57,650 nt of DNA, from contig JAGOMX010000007.1 in assembly GCA_017993335.1 (NCBI GenBank), forward strand, positions 1-57,650. The letters run 5' to 3'. Position 1 is the first letter of the stretch. Every line of letters begins with the position of its first letter. The position numbers and the translations under genes were made by a program. Under the pieces are notes generated by a model that did not search any database, was not told the origin of the DNA, and saw only the letters and a program-made list of their open reading frames with translations. Shown here one piece after another: positions 35,704-44,901 of this stretch. Source of the DNA: Alphaproteobacteria bacterium (GTDB lineage Bacteria > Pseudomonadota > Alphaproteobacteria > JAGOMX01).

Positions 35704-38694
35704 ATGAAAATCATTAAAAACAGAAATTTCTACCGATCTTTTGTTTATAATCTCATCTTATTCAAGGTTGCTTATGAGCAGATGTTTCAGGCTCGGGATG
35801 TCTATGTTATAGAAAAAAAAGATGCAGAAGAATCTCTCGCATCCGTATCGGAACCCTCGCAGACTCAAGCTTCTATTGCGGAAGCCCCCGTTTGTCTAGC
35901 GGCGGATCATTCGAGTTCTTGGCAGGATAGAATTACGGCGGATGTGGCAAACAGTCGCATACGTATCCCCTGTGGCATGGTGCCGATTGAGAACGAAACC
36001 ATCTTTAGTGCTGTTGTTCGTTATGCAGATTTAGATACGATTATTGAGGTGTCGAGTTTTAAATTCCTGCCAGGCAGTCAATATTCCATTGGCAACATAC
36101 TCCGAGTTCCTGATTCCCCAGAAAGAGGCTTTATTTTAGATGAGCCTGTGATTGAGGAAGTATTGCCAGCGGTAGTGACTCCTAATCGCAATCCCACAAG
36201 CCAAAATTATTCATTTTTCATAAATGAGGATGATGTTCCTGTCGGAGGTTTGCAGATATTTCCTTCTCTATTGAGTCAAGCCTTTGATCCGGATGCAGGT
36301 GATGTTTTATCTATTGTGAATTTTGGTTTTGCGGTGGCATCCTTAGAAACGCTCAATACCCTTTCTGTTTTCCGTATTTTTGAAAGCTCCGATTTAGCCT
36401 TTAACCTTTTCTCGACCAGTTATAATTTTGAAGACTATTTCTCGTTGAGCCATGCCGTGGGTACAGGGGTATATATTATTACCTATCTTAATGATCCGTC
36501 TAAAACGGCTAGATTGAGTATAGATGAGAGTGGCCAGCAGATCATAGAAGACTTTGGGGCCTTGCAGTATCTGGCCCAGGACATGTTTTTGAACTTGCGT
36601 ATTTATTTTACAGTCGGCGATCAAAATGGTGGTCAAGCGGAAGAAACTTACGTAGATTTACGAATCCAGGGTCAAAATGATGATCCATCAGATGAAGATG
36701 AGCAAGTTTTACTGACAGTGGATGAAATTCTCAGCGATGCGTATGAAATTCCTAATCTGCTGGATAATGCTAAAGATATAGACATCGGCGATTATGTATC
36801 CTTTGCTGGAGTTCATGAAATATCCTTAACCCCCAGTCATCTATATACAATCCAGCAAATAGGCGAGGGGTCTTACGAAATTATCTATGTTCCACATCCT
36901 TCTGAAAAAATATTCCTACATATTGCTGAAGATGGTTCGCTCCACGTTAGCGATGGCGGTGGATTGAAGTATTTGGCCAAAGATGACCTATTGTCTCTTA
37001 AGATCTACTATACGGTAACCGATAGCCAAGGTGCCCTTAACGAATCTGTATTCAATATGGATATTCTCGGCAAGAATGATAAGCCTGAGGATCCGAATGA
37101 ATGTGCGACCTTTACAGAAGATCAAATCATCGAAGGGGTGACGTTGGAAGGATTTAAGCTGGAGGGTGCTTCTGATCCGGATGGTGACCCTGTGCATATT
37201 CAAACTTTATTGAATCGAGAGATTACGGCTCAAATAGATGGTATCTGCGTGGGGCATCTATTTACCTCGTGCTTGTATGGGGATGTGGTTACTGTACGGT
37301 ATAATGATGAAGGTGATTTAAGAACGGTCTTGCAACTCAAAGTTAATTTTGAAAATGGTACCGAAGTTATCACCAGTAAGGATGATGATTTTTGGAATCG
37401 TTTAGGGGTGGGGGATTACGTCCATATTAAAACTTATTATACCGTTGCTGACCCATACGGTGCGACAGATGACTCCTATCAAATGATTAAAATAATAGGT
37501 CAAAACGATGGCCCTGTGATTGATTCATGCACATATTTGGGATCTACAGCTATTGGCAACGGCGAGGATTTAAACGGAAATATTTTCGTGAAAGGACATG
37601 CTTCCGATATAGATGGTGATCCGTTGCGTATTTTAACTGTAAATGGCTATGAGGATGGCCATGAAGAAGATGCAGACGATCGATCGGGATATATCGGCAT
37701 TCGCAATGATTTGGGTCAGTTTACCATCAATATACATACAGGTAATTATGTGTATGAAGTCTCTTCCGAATCCGAAGGCGGAGGCGAGGGGGGTGGAGAG
37801 TCTATCCTCTTTAAATACAACATCGTGATCAGCGATGGTTATTTGCAAGATTCAACAGTTGCGAAAATTGAACTAACACCGCCTGTAAACTATGCCCCTA
37901 CAGATAGTGGTGAGCGAATTCTGTTGGGTGTTGAGGATATAATTAATCAGAATTTATCCCTACCTAATTTGCTGAGTAATTCCTTTGATCGGGATGGAGA
38001 TATTTTACAGGTGAGCCATATCGGGAGTATCACCATCAGCCGCGAAAGTGAGTATTCTATCAGCTCCACCCCTGTTTTTGGTTCTTACGTGATAAGTTAT
38101 TTGGGTGTGCCCAATGAATATGCGTATATCGATATCGATCGCAATGGCGTCTTGCATGTGCGTGATGAAGGTGCTTTAAAATATCTTGCCGATGATGATG
38201 AGTTGGCCGTTGGGTTTAATTATATCCTTAGCGATGGAAATGGAGGGTTTTCTCCTGGCTCGCAGCTAAACTTCTTTATCAACGGTGCCAATCATGCCCC
38301 CGAAATCGACAGTCCCATATTTTTGGGAAGTTCAATGGCTGGTTCAGGAAATGTAATTACAGGGAACCTATACGACATCGGTAATGCCTTTGATTATGAC
38401 AATGGTTTGTTAAGGGTCGTTTCTATCAACGGATTTGAGGATAACAGTGCAAACGATATAGACTCGCGTCTTGGTGTCATCGGTATACGAGATGATTATG
38501 GCTCACTGATTTTTACCTCCTTCACCGGAGATTTTATCTACACAGACGAAGCCAGTCCCGGGAGTGTCCATGGATCTTTAGATTTGCCCTATACAATTGT
38601 CATATCCGATGGGTTAACAGAATCCATATACGGCGGAAATTCTACGGCTACCACTACCGCCTTTATCGAAATTACCGGACATGAGGTTTATTGA
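35704..38694 (+). CDS. Large repeat protein with cadherin/VCBS-like modules (predicted surface adhesin)
   Basis: About 996 residues. The ATG at 35704 was preferred; a TTG 54 bp upstream extends the frame but gives no better signal. After about 140 N-terminal residues there are at least five tandem modules of roughly 140-190 residues. Each ends in a variant of YLA.DD.L.L.I.Y.V.D..G followed by [IL].[GI].ND.P, the pattern of bacterial cadherin-like/VCBS repeats with Asp-rich calcium-type loops (FDPDAGD, SDPDGDP, SFDRDGD). No RTX nonapeptides or LPxTG-like anchor are seen. The N-terminus is only weakly signal-like. It could be a type I secretion substrate of the exporter at 2114-5827, though that lies 30 kb away. 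Confidence 0.7.
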   Translation: MKIIKNRNFYRSFVYNLILFKVAYEQMFQARDVYVIEKKDAEESLASVSEPSQTQASIAEAPVCLAADHSSSWQDRITADVANSRIRIPCGMVPIENETIFSAVVRYADLDTIIEVSSFKFLPGSQYSIGNILRVPDSPERGFILDEPVIEEVLPAVVTPNRNPTSQNYSFFINEDDVPVGGLQIFPSLLSQAFDPDAGDVLSIVNFGFAVASLETLNTLSVFRIFESSDLAFNLFSTSYNFEDYFSLSHAVGTGVYIITYLNDPSKTARLSIDESGQQIIEDFGALQYLAQDMFLNLRIYFTVGDQNGGQAEETYVDLRIQGQNDDPSDEDEQVLLTVDEILSDAYEIPNLLDNAKDIDIGDYVSFAGVHEISLTPSHLYTIQQIGEGSYEIIYVPHPSEKIFLHIAEDGSLHVSDGGGLKYLAKDDLLSLKIYYTVTDSQGALNESVFNMDILGKNDKPEDPNECATFTEDQIIEGVTLEGFKLEGASDPDGDPVHIQTLLNREITAQIDGICVGHLFTSCLYGDVVTVRYNDEGDLRTVLQLKVNFENGTEVITSKDDDFWNRLGVGDYVHIKTYYTVADPYGATDDSYQMIKIIGQNDGPVIDSCTYLGSTAIGNGEDLNGNIFVKGHASDIDGDPLRILTVNGYEDGHEEDADDRSGYIGIRNDLGQFTINIHTGNYVYEVSSESEGGGEGGGESILFKYNIVISDGYLQDSTVAKIELTPPVNYAPTDSGERILLGVEDIINQNLSLPNLLSNSFDRDGDILQVSHIGSITISRESEYSISSTPVFGSYVISYLGVPNEYAYIDIDRNGVLHVRDEGALKYLADDDELAVGFNYILSDGNGGFSPGSQLNFFINGANHAPEIDSPIFLGSSMAGSGNVITGNLYDIGNAFDYDNGLLRVVSINGFEDNSANDIDSRLGVIGIRDDYGSLIFTSFTGDFIYTDEASPGSVHGSLDLPYTIVISDGLTESIYGGNSTATTTAFIEITGHEVY

Positions 38695-38776
38695 GTTTGG
38701 TAAATTTGTCTTTGTGAAAAATTTATTTTATTCATGTATACTCTTGATATGCGTGTGGCAATAAAGAAAAGCGGAT

Positions 38777-39439
38777 ATGGATCGTAAAGCTATTTTTCTC
38801 ATACCTTTTGCGTTCATTATGTTGTTGATTTTTGTGTATAGGTCTCCCGATCCCTTTGTTGCCTATAGACATCATTTATCTGATCCCGTTTCCCATCATG
38901 TAGTAAAAGCTATCGAAAGCATGAAAAATCCTGAGAAGGGAGATGTGGCTATAAATATAGGTCTGGGGGTAGGGAGTGAGTCTTTGCTTTTGCTGCAAAA
39001 AGGGTTTGATGTAATAGGCGTGGATGTGGCAAGAACAGCCTTGCGATTTGTTCAAGAAAGGTCGGATATAGGGGCGTTTGGAGATAGATTTCGGGCCATA
39101 TGGGGGCCGCCTTCAATGGTCTATTTAAAAGATATCCATGAGCTGAGTGTGGTGATTGTTGATCCATCCATATACATAGAATGGACGTATGACAGTGATT
39201 TGTTTTGGTCTCCGCTCATCGATAAAATTAAGCCAGGCGGCTATTTTATTGGCCGGGCAATGGATTCCGTTTACGTGGACTTAAAAAGCCATGACATTAA
39301 AAACATTCCTTCATTAACAAAAGAAGATGTTTTGCGACAATTCCAGAAATTTGAAATTCTATGGTTTCAGGAAATTTCATCCGGGGATATCGGTGGCAGG
39401 GTTTATAAGACTTATGAGATTGTTGCGCGGAAGCTATAG
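38777..39439 (+). CDS. Membrane-anchored class I SAM-dependent methyltransferase-like protein
   Basis: 220 residues with one N-terminal transmembrane segment (about 5-21) followed by a Rossmann methyltransferase core. SAM motif I is INIGLGVGSESLLLL, then VIGVDVARTAL (acidic residue of motif II) and VVIVDPSIYIEW. An N-terminal anchor is uncommon for this fold. Acceptor unknown. A strong terminator follows immediately. Confidence 0.65.
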   Translation: MDRKAIFLIPFAFIMLLIFVYRSPDPFVAYRHHLSDPVSHHVVKAIESMKNPEKGDVAINIGLGVGSESLLLLQKGFDVIGVDVARTALRFVQERSDIGAFGDRFRAIWGPPSMVYLKDIHELSVVIVDPSIYIEWTYDSDLFWSPLIDKIKPGGYFIGRAMDSVYVDLKSHDIKNIPSLTKEDVLRQFQKFEILWFQEISSGDIGGRVYKTYEIVARKL

Positions 39440-39440
39440 G

Positions 39441-39475
39441 GCCTTGAACGAGAATCACTCGTCCAAGGCATTTTT
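39441..39475 (+). terminator. Rho-independent terminator
   Basis: GCCTTG-ACGAG (39441-39452) pairs with CTCGT-CAAGGC (39458-39469, one bulge) and is followed by ATTTTT. It lies two bases after the methyltransferase stop. Confidence 0.88.
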
Positions 39476-39482
39476 CTTGCGT

Positions 39483-39947
39483 TTACTTTTTGTTTTTTAC
39501 CCGTTTCCATGTCTGTGTTTTAGAAAAAATAAAAACATGACCGGTGAGATGAAGGGTATCTGGGTCTTTAAGTTCCATGCTGCCGCTATAAGTTTTCCCT
39601 GTTCCGGCGCTATAGATCTCGCCGCCTTCATACTTGGTTAAGGTTGTGTCCGTCGCCGTAAAGCCCCAAAGCATTTTGGAATTGAGAACCGGCAGGTTGC
39701 GTAAGGACTCATTAGGATTATTTTTATCCAGTTTAGGCTTACCTGTTTCTGGGTCGTTGGGTTCTTCTAGCCAGACGATCTTTCCACATAATTTAGCCGC
39801 GTTATCCGCGCAAGTTTCAATTTTGACATGAGCCACTCGACTTTCGTCTTCCTGACGTTCCGTTTCCCATACCCCAAGAATAGGGCTGGCGTGCAGGGAT
39901 TGTGAAAGGAATAGGGCTGTGAACATAAATGAGATTTTACGTATCAT
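39483..39947 (-). CDS. DUF2147-family periplasmic protein
   Basis: 154 residues with a signal peptide (about 1-20, cleavage after LHA). The mature part matches the lipocalin-like DUF2147 family: PILGVWETERQ, LCGKIVWLEEPNDPETGKPKLD, and MLWGF near the middle, with two Cys. The function of the family is not established. It is convergent with the methyltransferase. Confidence 0.85.
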   Translation of the reverse strand: MIRKISFMFTALFLSQSLHASPILGVWETERQEDESRVAHVKIETCADNAAKLCGKIVWLEEPNDPETGKPKLDKNNPNESLRNLPVLNSKMLWGFTATDTTLTKYEGGEIYSAGTGKTYSGSMELKDPDTLHLTGHVFIFSKTQTWKRVKNKK

Positions 39948-40040
39948 GATGATTTCTCCATATTTTTATTTAATTATAAAGTAATGGAGGGGAATAAAAA
40001 TCAGAAAAACACATGCTTTTGATACAAATGTGTTTTTTGC

Positions 40041-40072
40041 AAAAAAAATCCCTACCGTTGTTCACGGTAGGG
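40041..40072 (-). terminator. Rho-independent terminator (minus strand)
   Basis: CCCTACCGT (40050-40058) pairs with ACGGTAGGG (40064-40072). Read on the minus strand it is followed by eight T. It serves the secreted-protein gene ending at 40095. Confidence 0.88.
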
Positions 40073-40094
40073 ATGGTTTGTTCTTAAAATATGT

Positions 40095-40532
40095 TTACCA
40101 GAATTTAAAAATAGCTTTGAAGAAAGGCAAAATCACTTTTTTGCCAACGAAGGCAAGCATTGTGGGTGCCTCTTTAGCGCGTGCAACAATTTCAGTGAAT
40201 TTATTCGCTGTCTGACCATTTGCGATACGTGCGTCCTGAGAGGCTTTGACTTTGGCTTCGACTTCTTTAGCCAGAACCATGTATTCGGAGGCAAAAGTTT
40301 TTACGCCTTCTAATCCCCCTACATTCTCAAGAGCTGCCGTACCGATGCCGGCCAAAGTGCCAAACGTGGAGAGTTCTTTTTTATCCTCTTTTTTATCCGG
40401 ATCCGCGATAGCAGGCGCAACCGATACGTGTGGCTTAGCGTCTGATTCTAATTCTTTACTGGCATGAGCGTTGCCAGACAAAATAAAAAGAAAAGCGAGT
40501 AAGGATAGGTTTGTTTTTTTTAAATAAGACAT
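40095..40532 (-). CDS. Small secreted hypothetical protein
   Basis: 145 residues with a signal peptide (about 1-24, cleavage after AHA). A short Lys/Asp-rich linker (DPDKKEDKKE) is followed by a helical part that ends in a hydrophobic stretch, ILPFFKAIFKFW. No family recognised. Own terminator downstream. Confidence 0.7.
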   Translation of the reverse strand: MSYLKKTNLSLLAFLFILSGNAHASKELESDAKPHVSVAPAIADPDKKEDKKELSTFGTLAGIGTAALENVGGLEGVKTFASEYMVLAKEVEAKVKASQDARIANGQTANKFTEIVARAKEAPTMLAFVGKKVILPFFKAIFKFW

Positions 40533-40766
40533 AATAAAACTCCAATAATTGAATACATAATAATATTACTAAATTATAGACTTATTGTCAATATAATTAT
40601 TGATTATTTGGTTAATAACCATTTTTTTACTTTAAATAAATATAGTTTATTTTTGTATTGAGTTTATTTTAAGGTGGGTGTGTATGGCGTGTTTTACTCT
40701 CATCCCCCCATCCAACAGATTGTCCTGGTATGGATGGGGTTTTCGAGATTTTTATGGTTTTAAGAA

Positions 40767-41078
40767 TTAATCTTTTTTACCACCGTCATCTTCGTCCAAG
40801 TCATCCGCGCCATCTTCGTCCATGTCGTCTTTTTCATCTTCCATTTTAGCGTCTTGGTCTTTTTTCTCATCCATGGCTGGGCCTGCAGCTTTCTGTTCTT
40901 TAGCTTCAGGGAAAGGATCAACCTTAAATTCCCTCGTCGCCCTTTCAGGCTGAGGGGCTTGCTTTTCCGGAAAAGGATCAATTTTAAATTCTCTCGTAAC
41001 ACGCTGATCAGACGCAAGAGCGGACCCTGACATGAATACCAACGCAAGTGCCGTACCCGCGATAAATGATTTTAACAT
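40767..41078 (-). CDS. Small secreted acidic protein with tandem repeat
   Basis: 103 residues with a signal peptide (cleavage after ALA), two copies of an R-[VA]-T-R-E-F-K-[IV]-D-P-F-P-E unit about 20 residues apart, then a very acidic Asp/Glu/Lys tail. The start was set at ATG 41078, with GGAG 7 nt upstream. A longer frame lacks a binding site and spoils the signal peptide. No homologous family recognised. Confidence 0.68.
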   Translation of the reverse strand: MLKSFIAGTALALVFMSGSALASDQRVTREFKIDPFPEKQAPQPERATREFKVDPFPEAKEQKAAGPAMDEKKDQDAKMEDEKDDMDEDGADDLDEDDGGKKD

Positions 41079-41280
41079 TCGTAATCTCCATCGATTATTG
41101 CCATACATCATTGATTGTAGACGAGAATTGTTAATAAATTGTCAATTTATGGGGGTGTTGAGGCTCGCTTAGGCGGGGTAGCCTGTGCACAAAATTCGGA
41201 AAATAGTCCTAAAAAGATGATCTAATAACCCATGAAATGGCCATATAGTAAAAACGTGCGTGTTTTTTGAACAAAAAGGC

Positions 41281-41309
41281 TTGACACTTTTTAAGTGCGT
41301 CCTTATATC
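41281..41309 (+). promoter_or_regulatory. Sigma-70-like promoter with palindrome in the spacer
   Basis: TTGACA (41281-41286) and TATATC (41304-41309) are separated by 17 bp. The spacer and the end of the -35 hold the inverted repeat CACTT-TTT-AAGTG (41285-41297), which could be a repressor site. It lies about 70 bp upstream of the first protease gene. Confidence 0.5.
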
Positions 41310-41378
41310 AGTATAGAGAGGCCGTTATAGAGCGGTCACATTTGTTAATTACCTTAATTTTTTTATAGGATATTTGTT

Positions 41379-43439
41379 ATGTTGGGTGAAAAAAAGCGCT
41401 TAAAGTTGATTGGGAATTTATTTTTAGGAGCAAGTCTGTCATTTTTTCTAGGTTTTGATGCGAATGCTTCCAGATATGAGAATCCCACTATAGATGCAAT
41501 TAAAGGTGAGTATACAGCTCGCCAGGCTGGGGCTGGTTTTTCGGAAGCTGGTTTGCATGCTGTATTGATTTCTCCTAAGGTGGCTATATGTGCAAGCCAT
41601 ATTATTCCTGAAGACATACTCAGTAACAATCATCCGCAAAGTGCAATTACGTTTTATGCACAGCAGAGAAAAATATTGTCTGTTCTTCGTCTGCCAAATG
41701 CTGACGTAGGCGGTCGTGATCTGGCTCTTTTGTTGTTAGATAGAAATATAGATAACGTCGCTTACCCAAAAATTTATGGATGGGACGATGAAGATGTGTC
41801 TAGGTGTTTTGGTCAGTGGGGCACTTCATTCAGTAGAGCGAATATTTACAGGAGGAACTCTACTGTTCGATTGTTTCCACAAAATACACAAACTCACATG
41901 GCCAGAATTTATATTGGTTTTTCGCTTGAGGATGAGCTTTATGTAGGCATGCCTGATGAAAGACCTCAAGGTCCTTTTGGAAACGGGCAAATCGAAGATC
42001 ACCGTAAGGCAATCCCTGTTTCAGGTGACTCGGGTTCAGCTCTTTACTTTTTTCATAACAACAGTTTGAGGTTGTTGGGGTTATTGACAAGGGCTCATAG
42101 TATTGAAGAACTTAATCCAGCGGCTCAGACGGCTAGTTATGCTCTGCCGTGCTTGCATAAAGATTTTATTAATTACCAACTACAAGCAGTTTACCGGACA
42201 GGGCGATTTGGTGCTGCGATACAACCACGATTAATGCAACCACAGCTTCAACAGAATAGAGAAGTGCATCAGGAAAACATAAGGCGCGCTGAGAGTCTAG
42301 CTGGTCTTTTGAGTCTGTTGCCGAATCATGTGAGTGCCCGCATTTCTGGATTAGTTGCGACTGTTGATCCTTCTCAAAAGATACAATATATAAATATGCT
42401 CCGTAACTTATGGGAAACAACAGCGGCCGGCGATCGCATTAATGTTCTAGACGCTTTGTTGGCACGAGGAGATGTTAATTTTGCTGATTTACAAAGAATT
42501 ATGTCAACCTTAAATGGAGTCCGTTCAGGAGGTGATAGGTTGCGCATTGTTAATCCTGGATTCCAGTCGCGACGAGAGCAAGATGTTATGCGTGCACATG
42601 GCGCGGAGATGTCTAATCATGAACGTAACCGGTGGAATGAGAGGGCACAAATAAGAGAATATTATCTCGCTGACATGAGGGGGGCGGATGCGCTAGTGCA
42701 AGCTCGGGGTGTGCTAAATCAAAGATTTCTCCCAACTCCGGCACAAGTTGATTCGTCTATAAATGAGGTTTTTGCATTGATTCGGCAGTATCAAAATAAT
42801 TCTGCCATGAATGAAACTTTTAGACGAGTTTCTCGAGTGGAATTTCCGCAATGCCAAGATGAAAGAAGAAATGCATTGATGGCTTTGCAAGACCAGTCTC
42901 CTGCAGCTCATAATTTTCCTGCCCTGCTTACAGATCCAGATATGCGTGTTTTGTTAGCCCAGGTTTGGCGTGAAATTATTCTTTTTCAAGATTTGTTAAA
43001 CCAGAATAATACTGCGTCGCAAAGAGCTACAATGCAGATTTCTCTTGTTAAGGCTTTGGGGCAATGTATTGAAGATGATGGTCATAGAATTTGTCATCCA
43101 GGAAAGACACGTCGTTTGTTAACAGTATTGCAAGGGTATATCCCTGGAATCCATATTGATAATCTGGATAATCCTTCCGTTGTAGATTTTAAAGCGAGCT
43201 TTGAAAATGAACTATTTAGGACTCTCAATGAGACAATGCCGGATCTAAGTGATCTTATTGTTATGCAGACAAGAAATCCGGGCTATACAGATCGAGAATT
43301 CAATAGAGATATAGGCCGTGTTCGTCAAGAGTTTATGCGACGAGTCAATAGCGCCTATCCCGCAAATTCTCCGCAAATTGGTGAGTTAGCAAGATTGATG
43401 GATGCAAGCATAAATGAATGGAGAGAAATTGATAAATAA
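41379..43439 (+). CDS. Secreted trypsin-like (S1 family) serine protease with long C-terminal region
   Basis: 686 residues. Signal peptide about 1-30 (cleavage near NASR). The N-terminal third has the chymotrypsin-fold triad in order: His74 in AICASHII, Asp114 in GRDLALLLL, and Ser218 in SGDSGSALY. The remaining roughly 400 residues are charged and mostly helical, without a recognised domain. The region may bind substrate or partners, or be a propeptide. The ATG follows a weak binding site and a good promoter at 41281. A terminator follows the stop. The neighbouring gene encodes a second S1 protease. An exported protease of this type could act on host proteins, but that is inference. Confidence 0.78.
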   Translation: MLGEKKRLKLIGNLFLGASLSFFLGFDANASRYENPTIDAIKGEYTARQAGAGFSEAGLHAVLISPKVAICASHIIPEDILSNNHPQSAITFYAQQRKILSVLRLPNADVGGRDLALLLLDRNIDNVAYPKIYGWDDEDVSRCFGQWGTSFSRANIYRRNSTVRLFPQNTQTHMARIYIGFSLEDELYVGMPDERPQGPFGNGQIEDHRKAIPVSGDSGSALYFFHNNSLRLLGLLTRAHSIEELNPAAQTASYALPCLHKDFINYQLQAVYRTGRFGAAIQPRLMQPQLQQNREVHQENIRRAESLAGLLSLLPNHVSARISGLVATVDPSQKIQYINMLRNLWETTAAGDRINVLDALLARGDVNFADLQRIMSTLNGVRSGGDRLRIVNPGFQSRREQDVMRAHGAEMSNHERNRWNERAQIREYYLADMRGADALVQARGVLNQRFLPTPAQVDSSINEVFALIRQYQNNSAMNETFRRVSRVEFPQCQDERRNALMALQDQSPAAHNFPALLTDPDMRVLLAQVWREIILFQDLLNQNNTASQRATMQISLVKALGQCIEDDGHRICHPGKTRRLLTVLQGYIPGIHIDNLDNPSVVDFKASFENELFRTLNETMPDLSDLIVMQTRNPGYTDREFNRDIGRVRQEFMRRVNSAYPANSPQIGELARLMDASINEWREIDK

Positions 43440-43445
43440 TATCGT

Positions 43446-43467
43446 GGGGGTGTGCCCCCTTTTTTTT
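43446..43467 (+). terminator. Rho-independent terminator
   Basis: GGGGG (43446-43450), a TGTG loop and CCCCC (43455-43459) are followed by eight T. It ends the first protease transcript. Confidence 0.88.
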
Positions 43468-43567
43468 AACTTTTGTTAGGTGATAAGTATGTATTATGCT
43501 AGACGAAGATTCGTACAGAGGCGGTTTACATGTGTTTAATCCAGATATATTATAAACAGGTAGTGGT

Positions 43568-44800
43568 ATGTGGTATTTAAAATTTTCAAATAAAATCGTT
43601 TTTTCATTGAGTATGATTTTATTTCTATCGGGACAATCTATCGCAACTTACGATCCTGAAGCAGAGCAGCTTGAAGAAGTATTGCGTTTATCGGCAATCG
43701 GTTCAAACTTTTATGCAGATGAAGAGGATGTATTTTGCATTGAGCAAGCGCAGCTTGAAGAAGTAATGCGTTTATCAGCAGAGGAAGTCGCTGTAGGAGG
43801 TTCTATTTGTCCTGAAGACGAGCAGTTACTAGAAGTTATGCGATATACGTCGGCTCCAATAGATGTTTCGCAGGAACCAGTTGTTCAGAATATTGGTTTT
43901 AACCATCATCGATTCCCGGTAAGAGATTTGTCTTCTGCAGTCGGTAAGATACGTGTCAGTTTTGTGGATAGGCATGGACGCGCAATGTGTCATGATGGTA
44001 CCGCAACTTTAATTGAAAATAATATTATTATTTCAGCGGCACATGTATTTCATTCATTATTGCCTTCAAGGGGTGAACTTCTTCAGCAAGATGGGCCTTA
44101 TTATATGGATTTGCGTCGATACAATGTGGATTGGTTCTATGAATCAGCATCGCAAGGTAGCGTGGCGACGCCTATTAAAGTTGTTTCTATGGTTCTTGAT
44201 GCGGCATATATAAAACTACTTGTAAATCCAGAAAGTGCAGAATCTTCAGAACGGCAAACAAAATACGATATAGCCTTCTTAAGGCTAGAAAGAGCTATGC
44301 CTGCAATGATTCCGACAATACCTTTGGTGAGTCATGAGTTTCGCTTCAGCCAAATGTGTGCAATATATGGCTACGGAAAACTAGAAAATGCTCACGGATG
44401 CGGACGGCATGCAATACCGATGCTTTTGTCTCTAGATGCAGAAAAGCTTGAGAGAGGCGTGTTGCGCTTGCAGGTGGAGTCTAATATGCCACATGATATC
44501 GATGAGGCTCGCAAAGAATTACGTTATCTTCTGGGCAAAGAGGTGCTTGATATTCGCGATGCTTTTGTGAGTGGGGGGCCTCCTGGAGATAGTGGGGGGC
44601 CTTTGCTTGCTGTTACACCAGAAGGTGTAAGAGTAATTGGTGTTTACAGTGGTTACGGTGTTGAGGTATTTTCGCATTCAAATCAAGTGAATCGTTTAAA
44701 TGTGTGTGCGTCTTTGATTAAGGGGAATGTACGGCATGGCTATAACCTAGATCAGGCGATTCTACTTTTGCTGCATACGCTTAAGGGGCGTGCTGTATAG
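43568..44800 (+). CDS. Secreted trypsin-like (S1) protease with three UIM-like N-terminal repeats
   Basis: 410 residues. Signal peptide about 1-26. Three copies of an acidic-Q-L-x-E-V-[LM]-R-x-[ST] unit follow at about 31-43, 59-71 and 83-95. Each has the spacing of a ubiquitin-interacting motif (Leu, +3 small hydrophobic, +4 hydrophobic, +7 Ser/Thr), but with Val where UIMs have Ala. The protease domain has His159 in ISAAHVF, Asp234 in YDIAFLRL and Ser342 in GDSGGP, a complete triad. It is a single gene with its own upstream region after a terminator. Protease assignment is firm; the ubiquitin-binding idea rests on pattern only. Confidence 0.85.
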   Translation: MWYLKFSNKIVFSLSMILFLSGQSIATYDPEAEQLEEVLRLSAIGSNFYADEEDVFCIEQAQLEEVMRLSAEEVAVGGSICPEDEQLLEVMRYTSAPIDVSQEPVVQNIGFNHHRFPVRDLSSAVGKIRVSFVDRHGRAMCHDGTATLIENNIIISAAHVFHSLLPSRGELLQQDGPYYMDLRRYNVDWFYESASQGSVATPIKVVSMVLDAAYIKLLVNPESAESSERQTKYDIAFLRLERAMPAMIPTIPLVSHEFRFSQMCAIYGYGKLENAHGCGRHAIPMLLSLDAEKLERGVLRLQVESNMPHDIDEARKELRYLLGKEVLDIRDAFVSGGPPGDSGGPLLAVTPEGVRVIGVYSGYGVEVFSHSNQVNRLNVCASLIKGNVRHGYNLDQAILLLLHTLKGRAV

Positions 44801-44901
44801 GCATCAAGTCTTTATTATGCTATTAAGTTTTAGAAAAAAACTTGTATGTAGCCTTTTTTTCAGATAATTATCTTAGATAATTAGAAATTTAAGAGGGTGT
44901 T

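Noticed and set aside
37780-37800. Gly/Glu-rich SEGGGEGGGES stretch as a low-complexity repeat or RTX motif
   Set aside because: It is a single short run inside one module, lacks the GGxGxDxxx pattern of RTX repeats and does not recur.
40707-40745. CCCCATCC ... GGATGGGG hairpin with TTTT as a terminator
   Set aside because: The T run is on the plus strand, but no plus-strand gene lies upstream. The only frame there is 28 codons without a binding site.
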